NCBI GenBank assembly: GCA_002315495.1 | Contig: DCGJ01000130.1 | Span: 1-14,872, forward strand | DNA length: 14,872 nt | Source of the DNA: Lachnoclostridium sp. UBA1781 | GTDB taxonomy: Bacteria; Bacillota; Clostridia; Lachnospirales; Lachnospiraceae | Reading direction: 5' to 3' | Shown here: positions 7,116 through 14,810 of the stretch, piece by piece | Layout of the letters: the number at the start of each line of letters is the position of its first letter | Position numbering within the stretch: the first letter of the stretch is position 1 | Program-made: the position numbers and the translations under genes | Notes under the pieces: generated by a model | Database searches by the model: none | The model's input: the letters and a program-made list of their open reading frames with translations, nothing else | What the model was told of the DNA's origin: nothing

Positions 7116-10044
7116 TTTGTCCTCCTAAATTGTTTTGTTTTAAATTATCGTTTCCAAGGATATCGTTCAGCATTGCCGTCAATTTCGAAATATCAATCGG
7201 CTTGGAAAGATGCTCGTTCATTCCGGCAGAAAGCGCATCCTCTCGGTCCTTTTTGAAGGCATTGGCCGTCATCGCAATAATTGGAATTGCTGCCTTTGTT
7301 GAGTCCTCCATGCTTCGAATACAACGAGTCGCCTTATAGCCATCCATATTCGGCATCTGAATATCCATCAGAATCAAATCATAATACCCGGCTTCGGCCT
7401 TGTTCACCATATCAAGACAGATTATGCCGTCTTCCGCACGTTCCACCAAAAAACCTGCTTTCTTCAGGATTTCGATCGCGATTTCCGCATTAAACTCGTT
7501 ATCCTCCGCGAGCAAAATGCGCTTTCCCTTGATCGAATCCTTCAGTTCATGTTCCTTGTCCTCCCGATCTTTTCTGTAATAAGCTTCATCTGCCATCTTA
7601 TGGGTTAACGTTAATGTGAACGTACTTCCTTCACCAAGCTTACTTTCCACCTCGATTGTGCCGCCCATCTGGGTAACCAACCTCTTTACAATCGGAAGTC
7701 CCAAACCGGTTCCGCTGATTTTACCGAGAGTCGTATTTCGTTCTCTTGTGAAGGAATCAAAGATGGTCGGAAGAAACTCCTCGCTGATTCCGATTCCCGT
7801 GTCGCTAACCTTGGTTTCGACACATACATATCCTTTTCGATTGCAAGGAATCTCACGTGTCTCAATCGTGATGGTTCCGCCTGCTGTGGTATACTTCACC
7901 GCATTTCCAATCAGATTTGTAAGAATCTCGCGTGTCTTCGTAATATCCAGCATGATGTGCTTATTCGTAATATTCTCCGAATGCTTTACCGTCAGCTGCT
8001 TTTCATCGATAGACGGCTGGAACACGCCTACAATATCCCCGAGAAAATGCCCGGCTTCCATGTACTCCTCATCAAGCTCCACCTTGCCGCTTTCAATTCG
8101 TGCCATGTCCAATACACCATTGATCAAAGACAATAAGAATTCGCTTGATTTGTGAAGCTTCTCCTGATATTCAAGCACCTTTTCCGGGTTGTTCACCTCC
8201 TGCTTAATCAGCTCGGAATAACCAACAATTGCATTCATCGGGGTTCGAATATCATGCGACATGTTAAACAGGAAATTCGACTTTGCAACACTGGCAACCT
8301 CCGCTGCTTCCTTTGCTTCTGCGAGTGCCTGCTCCGCCTCCCGATCGAGTGTAATATCCATAATCAGGCAATAGAATACATTTCTTCCGAGGTCAGGTCT
8401 GCGAACCATTTTTCCGGTTCCGTGAAACCATCGATACCCGCGATGTCTCGTTCCGATACGGTACGTACAATCAAAGATTTCATTCGGGTCCCTGCTTCGA
8501 ATCGTTTCCAATATCTGTTCCCGAACGAATTCCGCATCATCCGGATGCACCAGAAACATCTCTTGAAGCGGATACTGCAGATATTCATCTCTGGAATATC
8601 CAATCATGTCAAAATATCGCTCACTAATCTCGTTGCCAATCAGGTTTCCTTCATTGTCATATATGAGATTATAGGAGGCGGCTCGAAGGGATTCATGGAT
8701 GGCCTGCATTGCTTCCAAGGCAGTGACTTTTTCACTCTCCGCCTTCTCCAAATCGGTTGCATCACGCATAACACCATGTAGATATTTCGGTGCCCCGTCT
8801 GCCCCACGGCTGATTCGTGCATTTACATCAAACCACCGCTCCGTTCCGTCTTTCTTTCGTCCACGAAAACGTCCTGACACAACCTCTTCGAGATTACTGC
8901 TATATATCTTTTTCTTAATCGTCTCCAGAATTCGGGAGCAGTCATTCGGGTATATCGTGTGAATCATCGATTCCAATACATTCGGGAAATCAATTGTATT
9001 CTCATATCCCAGCAGTTTACGAAAACCGTCGCTATATTCTATTTCATAAGTCCCGTCGGAGGCATATGTGATGGTCCAGGAGGCCGAACCTAATGCCGTG
9101 TGTATATCGTCAATGGTTTTACGGGCATTTTCCGCATCGTAAAATGCCTGTCGTCCGGCAGCGAGCGCAATGGAAAGATCTTCCTGATTCTGTTGCAATT
9201 GAGCATTGAGCGAAGTAATCTCTTTATTTCGGAGATTTTGTTCCATCGCTACTTTCTCTAGACGCGACTTCTGCTTTTCCAGCTGTTGGTTCAACTGATT
9301 GATTTCACGAAGCTGATGCTCCTGGTCTTTGTTCGCTTTACGAAGCTGTTTGTTTAGATTTTCCTGTGCCAGTTTCTGGTTAACGGTTTGCGTAAAGATA
9401 TTCTCATTTTGGAACAAAACATACGCGCAGATTAATGAAAATGCTCCGGCAGCCTGTGAAAAATTAAGTGCATTGTCATGTCTGGAATAGATAAAGCCAA
9501 GCGTTGGAAACAAGGCCAGCATAGCGACAAGACCAACCGTACGAATTCCTATCCGTCTACAATATAAAAGTGCAACAATCGGAAGATACAGTACACTGAT
9601 AATCATAACAAGAAACAGAATGTTCGGAATCTCGGATAACTGTTTGAGTTCATCCCCCTCAATTCTCATGAGAATCCCGCTTCCCCACGCCCAGATAAAA
9701 TGCAGACTGGATCCACTGATAATGACAAGGGGTGGCAGAAACATTCGAAACGGTATTGTTGCCTTTTGATTCACGTAATAATAACAATATATGGCCATGC
9801 ACAAAATAGTCATGTTACCAAACAGGAAGGAAATTAAATAGCAAACAAACGAAAGGGTGACCGGAATCGACATCTTCAATGCATTCTGAAAGAGGATATC
9901 CGATACAATTGCAACTGCACTGCAAATGCAGCAAACCATCAGCATCTTGGTGCTTTTTGATTTGTCCGAACAACCAAGCAAACCAAGCAAGGTTATCGAT
10001 AAGACCAATAATCCACATGCTTCCGCAACAAAAACGGGTTCCAT
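7096..10044 (-). CDS. 7TM hybrid sensor histidine kinase with two PAS domains and receiver (982 aa)
   Basis: A large membrane kinase. About seven hydrophobic segments lie in residues 5-212 (near 7-23, 33-52, 61-77, 78-91, 100-119, 141-184, 195-211). A Gln/Lys-rich coiled coil follows (about 215-295). Two PAS domains come next: PAS1 about 315-432 (EYSDGFRKLLGYE, then GRKKDGTERWFDVNARI) and PAS2 about 450-568 (RYFDMIGYSRDEYL, then HRGYRWFHGTGK). HisKA has H597 in FNMSHDIRTPMNAIVG. HATPase_c has N714, SDTGIGI (747-753), FDSFTRE (762-768) and GTGLGLPIVKR (778-788). The receiver (839-960) has D894 in LILMDIQMPNMDGYK and K948. The frame is open to a GTG at 10071, but AGGAGG at 10050-10055 ends 5 nt before the ATG at 10044, so I start there. 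It is first in a unit with the split-barrel gene and the 775-residue kinase, and is driven by the promoter at 10097-10125. Signal unknown. Confidence 0.93.
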   Translation of the reverse strand: MEPVFVAEACGLLVLSITLLGLLGCSDKSKSTKMLMVCCICSAVAIVSDILFQNALKMSIPVTLSFVCYLISFLFGNMTILCMAIYCYYYVNQKATIPFRMFLPPLVIISGSSLHFIWAWGSGILMRIEGDELKQLSEIPNILFLVMIISVLYLPIVALLYCRRIGIRTVGLVAMLALFPTLGFIYSRHDNALNFSQAAGAFSLICAYVLFQNENIFTQTVNQKLAQENLNKQLRKANKDQEHQLREINQLNQQLEKQKSRLEKVAMEQNLRNKEITSLNAQLQQNQEDLSIALAAGRQAFYDAENARKTIDDIHTALGSASWTITYASDGTYEIEYSDGFRKLLGYENTIDFPNVLESMIHTIYPNDCSRILETIKKKIYSSNLEEVVSGRFRGRKKDGTERWFDVNARISRGADGAPKYLHGVMRDATDLEKAESEKVTALEAMQAIHESLRAASYNLIYDNEGNLIGNEISERYFDMIGYSRDEYLQYPLQEMFLVHPDDAEFVREQILETIRSRDPNEIFDCTYRIGTRHRGYRWFHGTGKMVRRPDLGRNVFYCLIMDITLDREAEQALAEAKEAAEVASVAKSNFLFNMSHDIRTPMNAIVGYSELIKQEVNNPEKVLEYQEKLHKSSEFLLSLINGVLDMARIESGKVELDEEYMEAGHFLGDIVGVFQPSIDEKQLTVKHSENITNKHIMLDITKTREILTNLIGNAVKYTTAGGTITIETREIPCNRKGYVCVETKVSDTGIGISEEFLPTIFDSFTRERNTTLGKISGTGLGLPIVKRLVTQMGGTIEVESKLGEGSTFTLTLTHKMADEAYYRKDREDKEHELKDSIKGKRILLAEDNEFNAEIAIEILKKAGFLVERAEDGIICLDMVNKAEAGYYDLILMDIQMPNMDGYKATRCIRSMEDSTKAAIPIIAMTANAFKKDREDALSAGMNEHLSKPIDISKLTAMLNDILGNDNLKQNNLGGQNDEGSV

Positions 10045-10049
10045 ACCTT

Positions 10050-10055
10050 CCTCCT
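10050..10055 (-). promoter_or_regulatory. Ribosome binding site that fixes the 982-residue kinase start
   Basis: AGGAGG, then AAGGT, then ATG at 10044. It lies inside the longer frame that would begin with GTG at 10071, so the ATG is preferred. Confidence 0.85.
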
Positions 10056-10096
10056 TTCGATAACATATCACGAAAAAACGGAATAACTCACCTTGT

Positions 10097-10125
10097 AGTA
10101 TACCATAGACCTCCTATTGTTCCAA
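10097..10125 (-). promoter_or_regulatory. Promoter of the kinase / split-barrel / kinase unit
   Basis: Minus strand: TTGGAA (10120-10125), a 17-nt spacer ending in TGG, and TATACT (10097-10102). This is an extended -10 promoter with a fair -35. The leader to the ATG at 10044 is roughly 45 nt. Confidence 0.75.
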
Positions 10126-10128
10126 TAG
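10114..10128. promoter_or_regulatory. Inverted repeat overlapping the -35 box (operator candidate)
   Basis: A perfect 6-bp inverted repeat, CTATTG (10114-10119) and CAATAG (10123-10128), with a 3-nt centre. It contains the TTGGAA -35 element. Its GGAAC core also occurs repeatedly in the second signalling promoter at 4193-4342. Confidence 0.45.
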
Positions 10129-10148
10129 AAAATAACAAACTTCTCTTT

Positions 10149-10194
10149 CAAAAAATAAAGAAAGCAGGCACAAAACCGAAGTCTTGTGCCTGCT
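10149..10194 (-). terminator. Strong intrinsic terminator of the GH5 gene
   Basis: A 14-bp stem (10163-10176 with 10181-10194, including one G-U pair on the minus strand) is closed by a UUCG tetraloop (10177-10180). It is followed on the minus strand by TTTCTTTATTTTTT. It lies 17 nt after the stop codon. Confidence 0.95.
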
Positions 10195-10211
10195 CTGAAT
10201 TTTAATTTGAT

Positions 10212-11525
10212 TTAGTTTTCTTCCGATTCCATCGGTGTCATATGCCCTTCCGGAACTTCCTCTCCCGCAAGAATTGCATGATACGCTTCCTGCAAGTCCG
10301 GATAATTCATCCGTGCGTTCAGGCGGTCATAGATATTGCCCGGTGTATCCCACAGAATCGGACAAATCTGTGCATCATAGGCAGTCTTACAAACCGTGGT
10401 CAGATATAAATATACACTATCCATATCCTTATTTTTTAACGGACACCCATATTCCCCCATGATAACAGGAATCCCCTTACTGATATAATTATCAACCAAA
10501 AGCTGAATCTGGCTGTTCAGTTCCTGAATCTCCTTTTCGGTTCCCCAGGTCTCATGGTTTTTTCCCCAGCTCGCATCCTCTGTCAGAATCGCAAAGGTAG
10601 ACGGTGTATAGTAATGGATGGATACCGCGCAACGATTGGCAGGATCCTCCGGCATCTTATAAAGGTCGCAGCAGACATGGTCGATACCGGTGGCATATCC
10701 GGCAATCAGCAGGTGACGAACCGCATTTTTCTCACCGGAGGCACGTACCACATCCACGAACTTCTGGTTGATTCGATTGCAAAGATCAAATACGAATTCC
10801 TTGTCCTCCTGAGTTCCCTTCCACGGAGTCCAGATAGCATCCCAGGCAGCCTCCTCATTTAACGATTCAAACATCAAATGATCATCGTAATCGGCAAATG
10901 CGGCCGCAACCTGTGTCCAGATTTTCTCGTATCGGGCAATGCAGCCCTCATAATCGTTCGGAAAATTCGCCATCCAGCCGTTATCATGATGGATGTTGAT
11001 AATGACATACATTCCATCATCAAGCGCCCATTCCACAACCTCACGAACGGCCTCAATATAGTCCTGACTAAGATTATATTCGTCATCGGCCAGGTTAGAC
11101 CAGGCCACCGGCACTCTGAGAACGCCAAAGCCTGCCTCCGCATAGCCATCAATCATTTCCTTCGTAATAATCGGGCTTCCCCACGCTGTTTCATAAGACG
11201 CAACCGTACCGTCGCCCCACTGCTTAATCCAGTCCCCGCAAGACTCAAAGGTATTGCCAAGATTGATTCCGACACCCATTTCACGAACCAGCTCCATCGT
11301 TGTGATATCACGCATCCCCGGAATGGAGGCATCCGCAGTTTCAGTTACTATTTCGGTTACTGTCCCAGTATCGGTCGTTTCCGCAATATCTCCGGTGTTC
11401 TCCGTGGGATTTTCGCTCGTCGGAGTTTCCGAAGGAGCGCTGCTTGACTTCACCTCCGAAGACTCACCACAGGCGCTAAGAATAAGACAGAGCAATAATG
11501 CGCTGACAACAAAAAACTTTTTCAT
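10212..11525 (-). CDS. Glycoside hydrolase family 5 endoglucanase, lipoprotein
   Basis: A 437-residue secreted cellulase-type enzyme that should cleave internal beta-1,4 bonds in cellulose or related plant glucans. A lipoprotein signal peptide (KK, then a hydrophobic core, lipobox LSAC with C19) is followed by a Ser/Thr/Glu/Pro-rich tether (about 20-68), so the enzyme should sit on the outer face of the membrane. The GH5 barrel spans about 70-420. It shows GINLGNTFE (86-94), R137 in VLRVPVAW, the pair H179-H180 in NIHHDNGW, the acid/base E224 in FESLNEE, H304-Y305 (SIHYYTP), the nucleophile E358 in IPVIMGEYG, and W392. The motifs resemble subfamily 4 or 2; I cannot decide between them. No carbohydrate-binding module is seen. 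The ATG has GGAGG ending 8 nt upstream. The gene is isolated by terminators on both sides, so it is monocistronic. The -10 at 11560-11565 lacks a good -35, which hints at activator control. Confidence 0.95.
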   Translation of the reverse strand: MKKFFVVSALLLCLILSACGESSEVKSSSAPSETPTSENPTENTGDIAETTDTGTVTEIVTETADASIPGMRDITTMELVREMGVGINLGNTFESCGDWIKQWGDGTVASYETAWGSPIITKEMIDGYAEAGFGVLRVPVAWSNLADDEYNLSQDYIEAVREVVEWALDDGMYVIINIHHDNGWMANFPNDYEGCIARYEKIWTQVAAAFADYDDHLMFESLNEEAAWDAIWTPWKGTQEDKEFVFDLCNRINQKFVDVVRASGEKNAVRHLLIAGYATGIDHVCCDLYKMPEDPANRCAVSIHYYTPSTFAILTEDASWGKNHETWGTEKEIQELNSQIQLLVDNYISKGIPVIMGEYGCPLKNKDMDSVYLYLTTVCKTAYDAQICPILWDTPGNIYDRLNARMNYPDLQEAYHAILAGEEVPEGHMTPMESEEN

Positions 11526-11559
11526 AGGGTAATCCTCCGATCTGTTTCACATTAGGTTT

Positions 11560-11565
11560 AGTATA
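11560..11565 (-). promoter_or_regulatory. -10 element upstream of the GH5 gene, with weak -35
   Basis: Minus-strand TATACT lies 34 nt before the ATG. At 16-18 nt upstream only T-rich hexamers are found (best TTTTCT, 3 of 6 matches), which belong to the T-tract of the preceding terminator. A promoter of this kind often needs an activator. Confidence 0.5.
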
Positions 11566-11580
11566 AAACACGCAAAAGCA

Positions 11581-11619
11581 AAGAAAAATGGTCATATATG
11601 CGAGGATATATAACCATTT
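11581..11619 (-). terminator. Intrinsic terminator after the AraC-type regulator
   Basis: A 14-bp stem pairs 11606-11619 with 11586-11599. On the minus strand the arms are AAATGGTTATATAT and ATATATGACCATTT with one T-G pair, and the loop is CCTCGC. A run of T follows. It starts 17 nt after the stop codon of the regulator gene and closes the rubrerythrin-to-AraC unit. Confidence 0.9.
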
Positions 11620-11636
11620 CTGCTTTTTATTTTTGA

Positions 11637-12416
11637 TCAAATAATACTCCGACACTGCCCTGCGGTTTCTCCGGTAAAACGCTTAAACTGTCGCATAAAG
11701 CTATATTCACTCGTATATCCCAAACGTTCAGAGATTTCCCGAATTGACATATTCGTCCCTCGCAGTAGATTCTTCGCATAGTCAAATCTGCTCTTCTGAA
11801 TATCTTCCATTACGCTAACACCAAAGGTTTTCTTATACAAATGCTGAAACCCCGAAAGACTCATTTTAATCCATTCCGCATAAGTGCTTACCGGTAGTAG
11901 TTCCTCCGGCATCTGATAGATTCTCGCACGAATGATAATCATCTGCTCAGCCTTACTTCCTGACAGATTTGCTTTCGTTTCCAAAACCATTCCTGAGGAC
12001 AGCTTTCGGAGAAGAATCCGCAAATATAGTTCTTCTACTACTTCATCCGGGTGTGCATTTCCGCAATGCTCGAAACAGAGCTGGCGAAACACAGCGGAAG
12101 CAGAATCCATCTGATGCAAAGGGATCACGCGATTCATCGGAAGGTGATACTCCAAAAGTTCCTGTTCCACTTCATCATTCCACGAAAAGAACATCCAGTC
12201 ATTGATAAATCGGTCCTCCCGACTTTCATACCGAACGGGAACATCCGGTCCTAAGATTACAAACGAATTGCCATTTGTGATACTCTTCTCCCCTGCAATC
12301 GTAAACTCGGCCTTCGAACGCACCAAAAGAAGCAGACCGCAACCAATGCCTTTTTCGTGTTGTTCACAATATGGTGCCTGGTGAATGTAATTATATCCGA
12401 TCGAGCCTACTTTCAT
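11637..12416 (-). CDS. AraC-family transcriptional regulator
   Basis: A 259-residue regulator. Residues 1-140 form a cupin-like ligand domain (IAGEKSITNGNSFVILGPDVPVRYE, 40-64, is typical of the beta barrel that holds a sugar or other small ligand). Residues about 165-256 form the double helix-turn-helix DNA-binding domain. The second HTH is the clearest: SIREISERLGYTSEYSFMRQF (224-244) followed by KRFTGETAGQCR (245-256). Its start overlaps the stop of the upstream GNAT gene by ATGA, so the two are co-translated, and a terminator follows. The ligand and targets cannot be read. It sits immediately upstream of the GH5 gene, whose promoter lacks a good -35, so it is a candidate activator of that gene. 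Control of its own operon is equally possible. Confidence 0.92.
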   Translation of the reverse strand: MKVGSIGYNYIHQAPYCEQHEKGIGCGLLLLVRSKAEFTIAGEKSITNGNSFVILGPDVPVRYESREDRFINDWMFFSWNDEVEQELLEYHLPMNRVIPLHQMDSASAVFRQLCFEHCGNAHPDEVVEELYLRILLRKLSSGMVLETKANLSGSKAEQMIIIRARIYQMPEELLPVSTYAEWIKMSLSGFQHLYKKTFGVSVMEDIQKSRFDYAKNLLRGTNMSIREISERLGYTSEYSFMRQFKRFTGETAGQCRSII

Positions 12417-12889
12417 ACCCCATTCTCCGCAGAGTCTATTTGAAGCGATTTGTAATATACTCTTGCCTCTTCTCCATTTGGAGTTGTCTGCATATTCAGG
12501 AATTCATAGCCGTATTTTTCATATAAACCAATATGGTCTGTAGATAAATAAACTTTCTCCTTCCCCATAATGGTTGCCATGGATTCACAATACTCCAGAA
12601 CGCGTCCTGCGTAGTGCTTCCCTCTGTACTCCGGAAAGGTATAAACAAAACCAATCCAGGGTGTGAGGTCGGTCGGCCAAATCTCATCACGCGGCGCAAG
12701 GGTACAAAAGGAAACCAATTTCTCGCCGTCTGTCAGCATAGGGACTAACGCACCATCTCCAACGGTCTCATGAAATATTCCCTGCTCCAGCAAATCGCCA
12801 AGCCATTGTCCCGCGCCCCAATCACAGGCCTTCATCTGAGCGGTCCAGTTTTCTTTCTTTTCCGTTGAAAAAAATTCTTTTAGTTCCAT
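12413..12889 (-). CDS. GNAT-family N-acetyltransferase (single domain)
   Basis: A 158-residue acetyltransferase of normal GNAT length. Strands 1-3 run through about residues 45-80. The acetyl-CoA loop is PEYRGKHYAGRVLEYC (86-101), matching R/Q-x-x-G-x-G/A, and GLYEKYGYEF (121-130) is the motif B end. SFCTLAPRDEIWPTDLTPWIG (60-80) is like that of GNATs acting on small amines or antibiotics, but the substrate is unknown. The ATG at 12889 has GAGG ending 5 nt upstream. The gene begins 26 nt after the two-domain GNAT gene and overlaps the AraC gene by 4 nt. Confidence 0.9.
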   Translation of the reverse strand: MELKEFFSTEKKENWTAQMKACDWGAGQWLGDLLEQGIFHETVGDGALVPMLTDGEKLVSFCTLAPRDEIWPTDLTPWIGFVYTFPEYRGKHYAGRVLEYCESMATIMGKEKVYLSTDHIGLYEKYGYEFLNMQTTPNGEEARVYYKSLQIDSAENGV

Positions 12890-12915
12890 AATTTCCTCTA
12901 ATTTTAATCAATATC

Positions 12916-13884
12916 CTACTCCGAATAATCCTTACACCACAATTCAATTCTTCGCGTAACGCTGTTGGTATACTCCTTAAAATGCTTCCCCCAGAACCTG
13001 TTAGCCGTAGGATTGTAGGATTCAAAATCAACACCTAAGTATTCATAACCCTCCTGCTTTAATACATCCACAACATGGGAAATCAGGTCATTATAAATCT
13101 TCCTTCCTCTATATTCCGGCTTGCAATATGCCCCCTGAATATTTCTCATTTTCGGATGCACTGTAACAAAGTTTTCACCTTCCTCGGCGATATCTACATA
13201 TGCCACAATTTCGTCACCAAGCATTGCGATAAAGGTTCTTCGATCCCCTTCGTCAACCTTTGTAATCCAACGCTTATAATCATCTGCATCCGCCTGCATA
13301 AAACAAGGTGACTCTTTTAAATGCTCATGTAGCGCAAAGCGCATCTCGTGAAGCTTCGGAAACTCCTCGACTTCCAGTTCCTTAAACTGTAATTCCGCAT
13401 TTACAATCTCAGAGAAATGAAATTCAGATAACTTCTGTATGCTGTCCTTGCATCTCATTCCAAATCCGTACTCAAACAACGCCTTTTTGCTGATTTCATC
13501 GTGCGCATAAAGACACACACCCAGGCCTTTAATGTTGTTCTTAGCCAAATAGCGGGCCGCATTTTCATACATATCCTGGTAGATTCGGTAGCGATTTTCC
13601 TTCACTGCACCATTTGCATGAAGCGGCGAGAAGGTTCCAAGCGAATCCTCCGTATCAAAGGCCCCGGACCATGGCTGAAAGAAACAGAGATATCCAACGA
13701 CCTCCCCTTCCAAAAGAGCCACTACTCCATAGCCATGCTCTAAAAAGAATCGATTGCCCCAAATCTCCGAATCTTCCGGTAATTCAGGAACATACTCTCT
13801 CTCTTCCTTGTAATTATCCATCGCAATTTTATTAATTGCGGCTAAATGCTCCTCCGCCAGTGGTTTGCACTCAATTTTTTTCAT
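12916..13884 (-). CDS. Two-domain GNAT-family N-acetyltransferase
   Basis: A 322-residue protein with two GNAT-like halves. The first (about 1-150) has YGVVALLEGEVVGYLCFFQP (52-71) but a worn acetyl-CoA loop. The second (about 165-315) has FIAMLGDEIVAYVDIA, a good loop KPEYRGRKIYNDLI (255-268) and DFESYNPTANRFWGKHF (286-302), a classic motif B end. Acetyl transfer is therefore expected from the C-terminal half. Substrate unknown. Three in-frame ATGs lie at 13905, 13899 and 13884. Only 13884 has a good ribosome site (GAGGGAG at 13891-13897, spacing 6), so I use it (MKKIECKPLAEEH). That places the start 24 nt after the amidohydrolase gene, in the same transcription unit. Its layout parallels the two-domain GNAT at the left end of the window. 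Confidence 0.88.
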   Translation of the reverse strand: MKKIECKPLAEEHLAAINKIAMDNYKEEREYVPELPEDSEIWGNRFFLEHGYGVVALLEGEVVGYLCFFQPWSGAFDTEDSLGTFSPLHANGAVKENRYRIYQDMYENAARYLAKNNIKGLGVCLYAHDEISKKALFEYGFGMRCKDSIQKLSEFHFSEIVNAELQFKELEVEEFPKLHEMRFALHEHLKESPCFMQADADDYKRWITKVDEGDRRTFIAMLGDEIVAYVDIAEEGENFVTVHPKMRNIQGAYCKPEYRGRKIYNDLISHVVDVLKQEGYEYLGVDFESYNPTANRFWGKHFKEYTNSVTRRIELWCKDYSE

Positions 13885-13890
13885 GATTTG

Positions 13891-13897
13891 CTCCCTC
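13891..13897 (-). promoter_or_regulatory. Ribosome binding site that fixes the two-domain GNAT start at 13884
   Basis: GAGGGAG, then CAAATC, then ATG. The two upstream in-frame ATGs (13899, 13905) have no Shine-Dalgarno sequence. Confidence 0.8.
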
Positions 13898-13908
13898 ATT
13901 AACATGAA

Positions 13909-14793
13909 TCATATTTTTCGATTGCTTCTGACGAACGGTTCTTCAATTTTTTCATCTAACAGAATCCCGTATTTCTCCGGCCTACGGTATGCATTTCCGT
14001 GAACTTCTTTTCTTCGGTATTCTCTTAGCATGTCAATATCCAGTTCTCCGATATAGATACCTTCAGCCTCTCCGGTCTCCAGAATGCAGGTGTTCCTTGA
14101 GCCGGCCAATTCCGGTAGATATACAACACCGTCAAACACGGAAGAATGACCATTACAATCATCTGTGGTGACAGGATAATTACAGGTTGCAATGGCTACC
14201 ATATTTTCATAGGCTCTTCCTCTAAGCTGCGACAACCGATTGATTTCCATCGGGCATGCATTTGGCACCAAAATGAGCTCGGCTCCCTTAAGCATTAGTA
14301 TTCTCGCACTTTCTGGAAACTCTCTGTCGTAGCAGATCATGCTTCCAACCTTAACCATTCCCTTTTCAGTGTCCAGTTCAGCAACATAGAAATCCTCTCC
14401 CGCATCGAGCCTGATTTCTTCTCCAAAGTCACAAGTATGGACCTTCGAATAGGAATACAGTTTTCGCCCGAATCGGTCAAATAAAATAGCCGTATTTCTA
14501 GGTCTTGGTTCGTGTTTTTCTAACAACGTAATCAGGATTGCAATCCCCAGTTCCTTAGCTAGCTCCCGGAATTTACGAACGAATTCTCCGTCAGAAGGAA
14601 CAGCCTGTTTCCTTAACTCTTCGATATCCTCCGGGATTCGATATCCATCGCTCCACATTTCCGGAAATACGCAGATATCAGCACCCATTTGCTTCGCTTT
14701 TCTGCAATACTCCATTCCTTTTTTCAGATTTTGCTCCGTGGAAGCTTCTGCCTGTAGCTGTAACAACGCAATGTTAATTGTCCTGTTCGCCAT
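13909..14793 (-). CDS. Carbon-nitrogen hydrolase (nitrilase superfamily)
   Basis: A 294-residue cytoplasmic amidohydrolase of normal family length. The Glu-Lys-Cys catalytic triad is complete: E45 in CVFPEMW, K117 in SYSKVHTC, and C154 in GSMICYDREFPESAR. IVIALLQ-like strand 1 (INIALLQLQ, 6-14) is present, and NACPMEINRLSQLRGRAYEN (178-197) is the segment before the oligomer interface. Members hydrolyse small amides, carbamoyl compounds or nitriles; the substrate cannot be assigned. Possible starts are ATG at 14793 and ATG at 14805, which differ by four residues; both have weak ribosome sites. I chose 14793 because the first strand begins just after it. It follows the rubrerythrin stop codon by 17 nt (5 nt with the longer start) and precedes a GNAT gene by 24 nt, so it is in an operon. 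Confidence 0.9.
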   Translation of the reverse strand: MANRTINIALLQLQAEASTEQNLKKGMEYCRKAKQMGADICVFPEMWSDGYRIPEDIEELRKQAVPSDGEFVRKFRELAKELGIAILITLLEKHEPRPRNTAILFDRFGRKLYSYSKVHTCDFGEEIRLDAGEDFYVAELDTEKGMVKVGSMICYDREFPESARILMLKGAELILVPNACPMEINRLSQLRGRAYENMVAIATCNYPVTTDDCNGHSSVFDGVVYLPELAGSRNTCILETGEAEGIYIGELDIDMLREYRRKEVHGNAYRRPEKYGILLDEKIEEPFVRSNRKI

Positions 14794-14810
14794 TTTATGT
14801 CCCATCAATC

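Noticed and set aside
6669..7256. Long plus-strand open frame of 195 codons, and similar ones at 8152-8781 (209 codons) and 10878-11447 (189 codons)
   Set aside because: All lie opposite well-supported minus-strand genes with clear domain motifs, and their translations show no recognisable domain.
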